DNA of 20,920 nt from Deltaproteobacteria bacterium (lineage in GTDB: Bacteria; Desulfobacterota; Deferrimicrobia; Deferrimicrobiales; Deferrimicrobiaceae), in contig PQAK01000168.1 of assembly GCA_003105225.1 (NCBI GenBank), positions 1,890 through 22,809 of the forward strand. The letters are read 5' to 3'. The first letter of the stretch is position 1. Each line of letters starts with the position of its first letter. The notes beneath the pieces are model-generated. The model saw only the letters and a list, made by a program, of their open reading frames with translations. It was not told the DNA's origin and made no database searches. Position numbers and translations under genes: made by a program. Positions 14,987 through 20,920 of the stretch are shown one piece after another.

Positions 14987-15682
14987 ATGCCTCTGGCAAC
15001 ATTGCGCCGCAAGTTCCCGCTGTTCGCCGGATTCGGGCGTTCCGAATTCGAATCCCTCGAAAAATGCCTTGTCCGGCGGCGATACTCCTGCGGACAAACG
15101 CTCTTCCACATGGGCGACGAGGGCGGTTCCCTCCACCTCATCGAACGCGGTCGAGTGAAAGTCACGATCCCGTCAACTTCCGGAGAGGAACTGATCCTGG
15201 CAATTCTCGGCGGCGGAGAACTTCTCGGCGAACTCTCCCTTTTCGACGGGAAGCCCCGTTCCGCGACGGTTCAGGCGCTGGAAACGACGGAAACCTTCTG
15301 CCTGCATAGGAAAGATTTCCTGGCCCTCCTGCGCAATCGCTTCGATATCGTCGAGAAACTCCTGGAGGTCCTTGCGCGCCGAATCCGCGAGACGAACGCG
15401 CTCCTTGCGGATAGGTACTTCCTCGACATCACGTCCCGCCTGGCGAAGAAAATCCTCGACCTCGGTGACGCCTTCGGCATCCAGGAAGGGAGGCAGGTCC
15501 GGATCGGAGTGAACATCACGCAGAAAAATCTTGCTTCCATGATCGGCGCGACACGGGAAAGCATCAACAAGCAATTCAAGGCCTTTCGCGACCAGGACCT
15601 CGTCCGGGCCTGCGGAGGGACGATCGTGATCCTGAACCGCGAAGGGCTCGTTCGAAAAGCCTCCATCTTTCCGAAACCCTGA
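14987..15682 (+). CDS. Crp/Fnr-family transcriptional regulator, Crp-like
   Basis: This 231-residue regulator has an N-terminal cyclic-nucleotide-binding barrel (about 8-125), a dimerisation helix (LEVLARRIRETNALLADRYF) and a C-terminal winged helix-turn-helix (about 150-225). The phosphate-binding cassette GELSLFDGKPRSATV keeps the Glu (82) and Arg-Ser (91-92) that hold cAMP in E. coli Crp, and Thr136 aligns with Crp Thr127. There is no Fnr-type N-terminal cysteine cluster. The recognition helix NLASMIGATRESINKQF carries the Arg-Glu pair (190-191) equivalent to Crp Arg180-Glu181, so a TGTGA-like half-site is plausible. I chose the ATG at 14987; an in-frame GTG at 14954 would add 11 residues but lacks a ribosome site. 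It converges with the cyclase gene 57 bases away. Confidence 0.92.
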   Translation: MPLATLRRKFPLFAGFGRSEFESLEKCLVRRRYSCGQTLFHMGDEGGSLHLIERGRVKVTIPSTSGEELILAILGGGELLGELSLFDGKPRSATVQALETTETFCLHRKDFLALLRNRFDIVEKLLEVLARRIRETNALLADRYFLDITSRLAKKILDLGDAFGIQEGRQVRIGVNITQKNLASMIGATRESINKQFKAFRDQDLVRACGGTIVILNREGLVRKASIFPKP

Positions 15683-15739
15683 AATCCCGGATGCGCCGCA
15701 GACTGCGTCAACCCCTCGGGCGGCTCCGGACTCCCGCCA

Positions 15740-17638
15740 TCAGAGTCCCGCCTTCCGGAGGCCTGCGATCACGCGCTCCCGGTTCTTCGGATTTTTGTAC
15801 GGGAGTTTTTTCGCGAAAGCCTGTGCGGAAAATTCCGGGTTGAGGCGGAGGAGTTCCTTTGCCGTCTTGCCGGCTTCCGCTTCCCTGCCGCATGCACCGT
15901 AAACGGCAGTTGCTATGAGGTACGCCATCATGTTGTTGCGCTCGCGCTCGAGCGCCTTCTCGCACGCCTTCACGGCTTCCCCGCAGTCGTCTTTCAGTAA
16001 ATAGGACAATCCCAGGTTTTGATGATACGTCCCGGGAGTGAACGGCTCGAGACGAATCGCGATCTTCAAGGCGCGGATCGCCTCGTCCTGCCGTCCGGCG
16101 AACCGAAGGGCCATGGCCAGAAAATAGTGCGATACCGCCGAATTGGGATTCATCCTCACCGCTTCTTCCGCTTCGGCGATGCCTTCCTCGTACCGATGGG
16201 GCGGAGTGATCACGTAGAGGTAGCCCAGCCGGGCGTGGGCATCCGCCAACGTGTTGTCGATCGCAAGGGCCTTCAGCGTCCATTCGACGGCCTGCGCCAG
16301 GGAATCCCCGGGGGACCTGCTCGACCCAAGCCACACCTCCATGAAATAGGACGCTCCCTTCAACGCGTAGGCTTCCGCGCACTTCGGATCCAACGCGATC
16401 GTCTCCTCGACAAGTTGCCGGGCCCTGACGTTTCGCTCCACGTTGATCTCGTACAGGCTTTCCCGCGCCTGCATGAGTTTCAGATAGGCCTCCAGGTTCT
16501 TCGTTCCCTTCGCCCAGCCGCGCGCCTGCTCGCCGATGGTAAGGGTTACCTGTAACGCCGTAAAAATTTTCAAACTGATTTCGTCCTGCAGCGCGAAGAT
16601 ATCCTCCATGTTCCGATCGTAATTCTCGGACCATAAGTGCTCCCCGGAGACCGCGTCGATCAGCTGCGCGTTGATCCGCACCCGGTTCCCCGACTTCTGG
16701 ATGCTGCCCTCCAGCACGTACCGGACCCCCAATTCCTTGCCGACCTGCTGCACCTTCACCGGCTTGCGCTTGTAAGTGAACGACGAGTTCCGGGCAATGA
16801 CGAACAGGGAGGAGGATTTCGCCAGAGACGTGATGATCTGCTCGGTGAATCCATCCACGAAATACTCCTGACCGGGATCGCCCGTCATGTTCTCGAAGGG
16901 AATCACCGCGATCGATGGCTTGTCCGGAAGCGGTAACACCTCCTCTCCCCAAGATGCAAAGATTCCGCGCGGGGCGCCGGTCCGGTCCGTAAAATATTGG
17001 AACGCCAAGCCCGCGAACGCCGTCAGCAGGGCAACCGTGACGGCCAATGCCGCCTTCTGCCATCGACGGAGCCTGCGCCACACGATCACGGCCTCTTTGC
17101 CGATCGCGTTCGGCTCGCGCATGACGCGATAGACCCGGACGGGTTCCGCGATGTTCTTGACGCGATGAGCCCCCAGGTGCCGATACCCTACGTTCAGCTT
17201 GTTCTTTACGTGATCGTGGACGCTCCGGGAAATGCAAATGCCTCCCGGATCCGCCAGGCCCTCCAACCGGGCGGCGACGTTGACCCCGTCGCCGTAGATA
17301 TTCCCTGCTTCCTCGATGACATCCCCGAGGTTGATCCCGATCCGGAACGGCATCCGGGACGCTTCCGGCAGTTCCTCGTTCCTTGCCTTCAGGTCGTTCT
17401 GGATCTCCACGGCACACTGCACGGCATCCACGACGCTTCCGAACTCGGCGAGAAGGCCGTCGCCGTGGGTCGCGACGACACGTCCCCGGTGCTGCTCGAT
17501 CCGGAAGTTCATGACCTGGAAATGGCCCTTCAGGGTGTCGATGGTCCGCGCTTCATCCTGCCCCATGAGGCGGCTGTATCCCGCAGCGTCGGCGCAAAGG
17601 ACAGCGGCAAGCTTCCGGGTTTGTTTTTGCGTCGGCAA
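15740..17638 (-). CDS. Class III nucleotide cyclase domain, transmembrane helix, TolB-like module and TPRs
   Basis: This 632-residue inner-membrane protein has four parts. The cyclase catalytic domain (about 8-170) starts KLAAVLCADAAGYSRLMGQD, with metal Asp17 and Asp60 (in HGDGLLAEF) and Asn120/Arg124 of GDGVNVAARLEG. A single transmembrane helix lies at about 195-216. Next is a TolB-like amino-terminal-type module (about 240-365: PSIAVIPFENMTGDPGQEYF, RYVLEGSIQKSGNRVRINAQ, SGEHLWSENYDR). The C-terminal half is TPR repeats, including AVSHYFLAMALRFAGRQDEA. The Lys and Asp that usually select adenine appear to be Ala56 and Asn113, so product and activity are uncertain. I chose the TTG at 17638 because family members start just before KLAAVL. 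A TTG at 17770 lies upstream of the best promoter. Confidence 0.9.
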   Translation of the reverse strand: MPTQKQTRKLAAVLCADAAGYSRLMGQDEARTIDTLKGHFQVMNFRIEQHRGRVVATHGDGLLAEFGSVVDAVQCAVEIQNDLKARNEELPEASRMPFRIGINLGDVIEEAGNIYGDGVNVAARLEGLADPGGICISRSVHDHVKNKLNVGYRHLGAHRVKNIAEPVRVYRVMREPNAIGKEAVIVWRRLRRWQKAALAVTVALLTAFAGLAFQYFTDRTGAPRGIFASWGEEVLPLPDKPSIAVIPFENMTGDPGQEYFVDGFTEQIITSLAKSSSLFVIARNSSFTYKRKPVKVQQVGKELGVRYVLEGSIQKSGNRVRINAQLIDAVSGEHLWSENYDRNMEDIFALQDEISLKIFTALQVTLTIGEQARGWAKGTKNLEAYLKLMQARESLYEINVERNVRARQLVEETIALDPKCAEAYALKGASYFMEVWLGSSRSPGDSLAQAVEWTLKALAIDNTLADAHARLGYLYVITPPHRYEEGIAEAEEAVRMNPNSAVSHYFLAMALRFAGRQDEAIRALKIAIRLEPFTPGTYHQNLGLSYLLKDDCGEAVKACEKALERERNNMMAYLIATAVYGACGREAEAGKTAKELLRLNPEFSAQAFAKKLPYKNPKNRERVIAGLRKAGL

Positions 17639-17937
17639 ATCGAACCACCATCGCGCTTCCCAAATTGCAGGGATGAAGCTGCGATTGACTCGACAGATTA
17701 CCCATCGAAGCGGTAGGTCGAATCTATATGCACAACGAAAGCCTGTCAACGGAGAGATGAATCGCCGCAAGCCCGAAATTTGCCGATCCGTTCCCTAAAA
17801 TCTCTTATTTTGCAGATTCCGCCTTTTTCCCGGAATGAACCAAAAACCTGCGCGACGCTTCTGCAAAAAATCCGATTTCCCGAAACGAATGAACGGGATT
17901 CACATCCCAACTTCATCTACGACGGGCGGGGGGGAGC
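17639..17937. other. Non-coding divergent region
   Basis: About 300 bases without a convincing gene, visibly more AT-rich than the surroundings. It holds the cyclase promoter (17721-17749), an AT-rich stretch around 17796-17813, and the strong G-rich ribosome site of the 138-aa gene at its right end. I find no clear promoter for the plus-strand gene and no RNA gene. Open frames crossing the region lack ribosome sites. Confidence 0.6.
17721..17749 (-). promoter_or_regulatory. Promoter of the cyclase-TPR gene
   Basis: On the minus strand a perfect TTGACA (17749-17744) is followed after 17 bp by TAGATT (17726-17721, 4 of 6 consensus including A2 and T6). Transcription would start near 17714, leaving a leader of about 75 bases to the TTG at 17638. 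Confidence 0.6.
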
Positions 17938-18354
17938 ATGAGGCGTTCGGTCGCTCTCGATATTTCCGACGTCGTATCCGCCATCCTCGTACTGGCATGC
18001 ACGAAGACCACCGTGAGCATCCCCCGTTCGGCCATTCATTCGATCTTATGGAAGATGCAGCCGGAGGAGTCCCTTCTCTCCCGCGTTCGCTTCTCGATCA
18101 CGGGGGACGTCTGTTTTTCAAGAGATATCGATACGGCCATCCATCTGCTGATAGCGCGGGGGACGCTGCGGGCGGCGAAAGACGGCACGATCCTGCCGAA
18201 CGAGATCCCGACGCTTCGTTCCTTGAATCACGCAAGGCATACCCATCCGCAGTTCGACGCGTTGCTGTCCGCATCCCGGAACTTCCACAAAATGCTCGTC
18301 GAGTGGAAGACGCAGGGTTCGAGCGAGATTACCGGGAAAAAGGTGACTGCGTAA
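17938..18354 (+). CDS. Protein of unknown function (138 aa), possible winged-helix fold
   Basis: I do not recognise this gene. The ATG at 17938 follows a GGGGGGGAG site at ideal spacing, which makes translation likely. The protein is cytosolic and has no signal peptide despite the hydrophobic early helix VVSAILVLACTKTTVSI. Residues about 8-90 read as helix, helix, then a helix-strand-strand end (DTAIHLLIARGTLRAAKDGT, ILPNEI), the pattern of a small winged-helix domain in which the hairpin reads roughly G-x-L-x-x-x-x-D-G-x-I. A basic helical tail follows. Such folds occur in antitoxins and small regulators, but no toxin-like partner lies beside it. The AT-richer upstream DNA could mean it was acquired. 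It is divergent from the cyclase gene and converges with the lipoprotein gene. Confidence 0.72.
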   Translation: MRRSVALDISDVVSAILVLACTKTTVSIPRSAIHSILWKMQPEESLLSRVRFSITGDVCFSRDIDTAIHLLIARGTLRAAKDGTILPNEIPTLRSLNHARHTHPQFDALLSASRNFHKMLVEWKTQGSSEITGKKVTA

Positions 18355-18407
18355 TCGACTTCCTCCTGACCCGGCACCCGACCCGCGATGACGGCTCGCT
18401 GCGCCCG

Positions 18408-18421
18408 CCGGTGGAAACCGG
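18408..18421. other. Small hairpin between convergent genes
   Basis: CCGGT and ACCGG pair around a GGAA loop. It lies 10 bases past the stop of the minus-strand lipoprotein gene and 54 past the stop of the plus-strand gene. No T-run follows, so it is only a weak terminator candidate. Confidence 0.3.
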
Positions 18422-18430
18422 ATCATGGGC

Positions 18431-19051
18431 TTACCGGGCAAGGAGCGCCGCCGCGATGTCCCGGCTGAGCGTCGCGAGGGCCTTGCTCATCGCCGCCACG
18501 AGAGCCTCGTACCCCGGCCCCCCCGCCGGCTCGCGGACCGTCGATTCACCGACGGCGAGGACCTTCCTGCCGTCCGCGCCGTAGAGGGTGTACCGTGCCT
18601 TCAGCTCGACCGTCCCCCCCAAAGGGCCTTCGAATCGGAGGATCTCGACCCCCACCCGGTTCCGGAACGCGACCTGCGGCTGCGTCGCCGGCGACCAGCG
18701 GACCACGGTGATGCGGTTTCCCGCGAGCAGTTCGGAGAGATTCTCCAGCAGCACCCGGGAGACGTCCCCCTCGAGGGAGCCTGCCCATCGTTCCGTTTCG
18801 TGCAGGCGGACCTCGTTCCCCTCCGAACGCGTCAGGATCTGGGGACGGTCCAGGTAATCGGGCAGGATCACCGGACCCACCGCGATAAAGCACCCCTCCT
18901 CCGCGGCGACGCCTTTCCCGGGCGGGTCCGGTCCCTTCATGGGGGTCAGGGTGTAGAACTTCGAAGGAGCGGTGCCGGCGCATCCCGCTGCAAACGCAAG
19001 GACCACGGACAGGAACACCGGAACGGTTCTGCGGAAAGCGTACGGGATCAA
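18431..19051 (-). CDS. PqiC-like ABC-transport auxiliary lipoprotein
   Basis: This 206-residue outer-membrane lipoprotein belongs to the PqiC/DUF330 group that works with MCE proteins in moving lipids across the periplasm. The signal peptide ends FAAGC (Cys24 lipidated). The family pattern is clear: SKFYTLTPMKG just after the anchor, FIAVGPVILPDYLDRPQILT, RLHETERWAGSLEGDVSRVL, and a conserved beta-rich core with VGVEILRFEG and VELKARYTLYG. The closing helix (YEALVAAMSKALATLSRDIA) is also typical. The start is a TTG at 19051 whose last two bases overlap the stop of the MCE gene (TTGA), behind AAGGAG, so it is translationally coupled. It is the last gene of the operon. Confidence 0.92.
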   Translation of the reverse strand: MIPYAFRRTVPVFLSVVLAFAAGCAGTAPSKFYTLTPMKGPDPPGKGVAAEEGCFIAVGPVILPDYLDRPQILTRSEGNEVRLHETERWAGSLEGDVSRVLLENLSELLAGNRITVVRWSPATQPQVAFRNRVGVEILRFEGPLGGTVELKARYTLYGADGRKVLAVGESTVREPAGGPGYEALVAAMSKALATLSRDIAAALLAR

Positions 19052-20121
19052 CGGGCGTCTCCTTCATCGGTCGATTTCCCCCGGATCAACGATTCCGGGT
19101 GCCGCTCCAGGTAATCCGACAGGGATCGAAGGGAACGGGAGAGGGATTTCATGTTTTCCAGGGTCGCGCCGGCCTCATATCCCAGGTGGACGCTTTGGGA
19201 GGCGAGCCCCTGCACCTCCACGAGCGCTTTCCGGCTCTCTTCCAGCGAGGTCTGGACGGCAGAGAGGGTGGCAAGGAGGTTGTCGGCGACCTGGCCGGGT
19301 ACTCCCTCGTTGAATGCCAGCGTTTTTTCCGCCTGTGCGAGGGCTCCCCGGGCGGATGCCAGCGCCAGGTTCGCTTCGCCCAGCGTGCCCCGCGCGACTT
19401 CCAACGTCAGCCGGACATCGGCGGCGAGGGGCTCCACCTGGGTGTCCACGCTTTTCGCCAGCCGGTCGATGCTCCCGGAGGCCCGTTCCATGTTGGTGAA
19501 GGTCCGGTGCAGTTCGGGAGAGTTCACGATCCGGTCGAGTCCCGTCATCACGTTGTCCAGTTTCGCGGCGATCTCCTTCAGCGGCAGGTTCTCGACCGTC
19601 TTCTGCATTTCTTCGAGGGTGGTACGGACCGTGGGGATCTCCGGCACGTCCTTGACCATCCCGACCAGGCGGATCGGCTTGTCGGGGTAGAATCCCAGGT
19701 TGATCCACAGCTGCCCGGTGACGAAACTTTGCAGGACGAGCTGGGCTTTCATCCCCTTCTCCATCAAAGGCTTGTAGAGCGCGTATCGATACTTTGCCCT
19801 GAATTTTGCGGTCGCGGTCCTTCTCTCCCCGACAAGACGGATCTTGTCCTGTTCGATCTCGATGTATACCGGAGAGTAAAACCGGAGCGTAGCAGGATCG
19901 CTCAACACGCTGATGTCCGTCACCTGGCCGATCTTGACGCCGTTCATCACCACGGGAGAGCCCACCTGCAGTCCTTTGAGCGACCCGTCGAAGAACATCA
20001 CGTACCGCGTCCGCTCGTGGAGGAACTTCCCGGAGCCGAATACCAGGATCCCCGCGACCCCCAGGGCGACCGCCCCCACGACGAAGGCGCCGATCACCGT
20101 CCTGCTCGCCTGCTTTCCCAT
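19048..20121 (-). CDS. MCE-domain protein, MlaD-like
   Basis: This 357-residue periplasmic protein is anchored by one N-terminal helix (about 8-30, VIGAFVVGAVALGVAGILVF) without a signal cleavage site. A single MCE domain follows at about 38-148. It includes YVMFFDGSLKGLQVGSPVV, the NGVKIGQVTDI signature, and GQLWINLGFYPDKPIRL at its end. The loop of about 28 residues in the middle (QDKIRLVGERRTATAKFRAK) is a bit longer than in E. coli MlaD. The C-terminal half (about 165-345) is a long helical region, likely to form a coiled-coil tube that spans the periplasm as in single-MCE tunnel proteins. In such systems it forms hexamers with a permease and an ATPase and carries phospholipids or other hydrophobic molecules. 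It is 33 bases downstream of the ATPase gene. Confidence 0.94.
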   Translation of the reverse strand: MGKQASRTVIGAFVVGAVALGVAGILVFGSGKFLHERTRYVMFFDGSLKGLQVGSPVVMNGVKIGQVTDISVLSDPATLRFYSPVYIEIEQDKIRLVGERRTATAKFRAKYRYALYKPLMEKGMKAQLVLQSFVTGQLWINLGFYPDKPIRLVGMVKDVPEIPTVRTTLEEMQKTVENLPLKEIAAKLDNVMTGLDRIVNSPELHRTFTNMERASGSIDRLAKSVDTQVEPLAADVRLTLEVARGTLGEANLALASARGALAQAEKTLAFNEGVPGQVADNLLATLSAVQTSLEESRKALVEVQGLASQSVHLGYEAGATLENMKSLSRSLRSLSDYLERHPESLIRGKSTDEGDAR

Positions 20122-20154
20122 GCCGGTTCTCCTTGGACTGCGCGCTCCCGCTTC

Positions 20155-20920
20155 CTACTTCCCGGCGGCTCCCGCCTCGCCCCGCGTCAGGAAGTTCCTC
20201 ACCTTCGGGTCCGGGCACCCGTCCCTCAGCATCTTCGGGTCGCCCGAGGCGAGCATCGTCTTCGCGTCCGCGTCGAGGAAGACCGAGTTGTTCCCGATCG
20301 CAAAGATGCTCGCCAGCTCGTGGGTCACCACCACGATCGTCGCCCCGAGGCTGTCCCGCAGCTCCAGGATCAGGTCGTCCAGCAGCCGCGCGCTGATCGG
20401 GTCCAGCCCGGCGGAAGGCTCGTCGAAGAAGAGGATGTCCGGGTCCAGCGCCATGGCCCGGGCCAGCCCGGCCCGTTTCTTCATCCCCCCGCTGATCTCG
20501 GAGGGGTAATACTCCTCGAACCCCGCGAGCCCCACCAGCGCCAGCTTGAGCGACACGCGCTCCCGGATGGCGGCGGGGTCCAGGTCGGTGTACTCCTCCA
20601 GCGGCAGCGCGACGTTCTCCGCCAGGGTCATCGAGCTCCACAGCGCCCCGCCCTGGTAGAGGATGCCGAATCGCCGCATGAACCTCTCCCGCTCCTCCGG
20701 ATCCAGCCCCCAGAAGTCCACCGCCCCATAAAGGACCCTGCCCTTCGAGGGAGCCTGCAGGCCGATCAGGTGCCGCAGCAGGGTGCTCTTTCCGCACCCG
20801 CTCCCCCCCATGATGACGAAGATGTCGCCCCGGTCGACCGTGAAGGTCAGGTCCCGCTGCAGCACGAAGCTCCCGAACGCCATCGTCAGGTCCCGGACGA
20901 CGATATACGGCTCCGCGGCC
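20155..20920 (-). CDS. MlaF-like ABC transporter ATPase, 5' end beyond the window
   Basis: This ATPase powers the MCE lipid transporter from the cytosolic face. About 254 residues are visible. The frame stays open to the right edge (Glu-Pro-Tyr-Ile-Val-Val-Arg-Asp-Leu-Thr before the Met at 20883), and that stretch is the normal first strand of the family, so the Met at 20883 is internal and the true start lies outside. The Walker A motif is GGSGCGKST, then the Q-loop GILYQGGALWSSMTLAENVALP, which is characteristic of MlaF-type proteins. The signature is SGGMKKRAGLARAM, the Walker B motif is DILFFDEPSAGLDP, and the switch His is in VVVTHEL. The permease gene usually lies immediately upstream, and would be to the right of the window. 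Confidence 0.94.
   Translation of the reverse strand, partial: AAEPYIVVRDLTMAFGSFVLQRDLTFTVDRGDIFVIMGGSGCGKSTLLRHLIGLQAPSKGRVLYGAVDFWGLDPEERERFMRRFGILYQGGALWSSMTLAENVALPLEEYTDLDPAAIRERVSLKLALVGLAGFEEYYPSEISGGMKKRAGLARAMALDPDILFFDEPSAGLDPISARLLDDLILELRDSLGATIVVVTHELASIFAIGNNSVFLDADAKTMLASGDPKMLRDGCPDPKVRNFLTRGEAGAAGK

Noticed and set aside
15708..17417. A 569-residue frame overlapping the cyclase gene on the same strand
   Set aside because: It lacks any domain and is Arg/Gly-rich. The other frame contains the complete cyclase, TolB-like and TPR modules.

Overview
This window comes from a GC-rich Gram-negative bacterium, as judged from the diderm envelope genes: three lipoproteins, an RND tripartite pump with an outer-membrane factor, and an MCE-type lipid transporter. 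Strong G-run ribosome binding sites, a class I fructose-bisphosphate aldolase, a CHRD protein and an MscL with a zinc-ribbon tail would suit a deltaproteobacterial (Desulfobacterota/Desulfuromonadota-like) lineage. That placement is inference, because there is no rRNA or other marker gene here. The DNA is densely coding with short gaps. I see no insertion sequence, integrase, CRISPR array, tRNA or rRNA.

Layout. 1-3459 holds housekeeping and redox genes: the 3' part of a zinc alcohol dehydrogenase ending at a perfect bidirectional terminator, a convergent small conserved protein, a secreted CHRD-domain protein with its own terminator, then a quinone oxidoreductase and a YbaK-type aminoacyl-tRNA deacylase as a probable two-gene unit. 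3483-6039 lies on the minus strand: a glycine-zipper lipoprotein, class I fructose-bisphosphate aldolase, the mechanosensitive channel MscL with a four-cysteine tail, and a small exported protein.

6253-14237 is a tightly packed plus-strand efflux operon: a TetR regulator, an RND membrane-fusion lipoprotein, an AcrB-type pump, an OprM/NodT outer-membrane factor and a 14-helix DHA2 MFS transporter. The last three junctions overlap or sit 1 nt apart. The regulator's promoter carries a palindrome suited to autorepression, so the cassette looks like an inducible multidrug or solvent efflux system.

14296-17638 contains a secreted protein divergent from a Crp-family regulator, which is convergent with a class III nucleotide cyclase fused to a TolB-like module and TPRs. 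The regulator keeps the cAMP-pocket Glu and Arg-Ser residues. The cyclase keeps its metal and transition-state residues but appears to lack the usual adenine-specifying Lys/Asp pair. This pair is the most interesting signalling feature of the window. After a roughly 300-bp non-coding stretch comes an unrecognised 138-aa protein (17938-18354).

18431-20920 is a minus-strand MCE lipid-transport operon (ATPase, MCE protein, PqiC-like lipoprotein) that runs off the right edge, where its permease would be expected.

I did not find a clearly new multi-gene system. The items most worth a second look are the atypical cyclase beside the Crp-like protein, the zinc-ribbon MscL, the efflux operon's operator region, and the orphan 138-aa protein.
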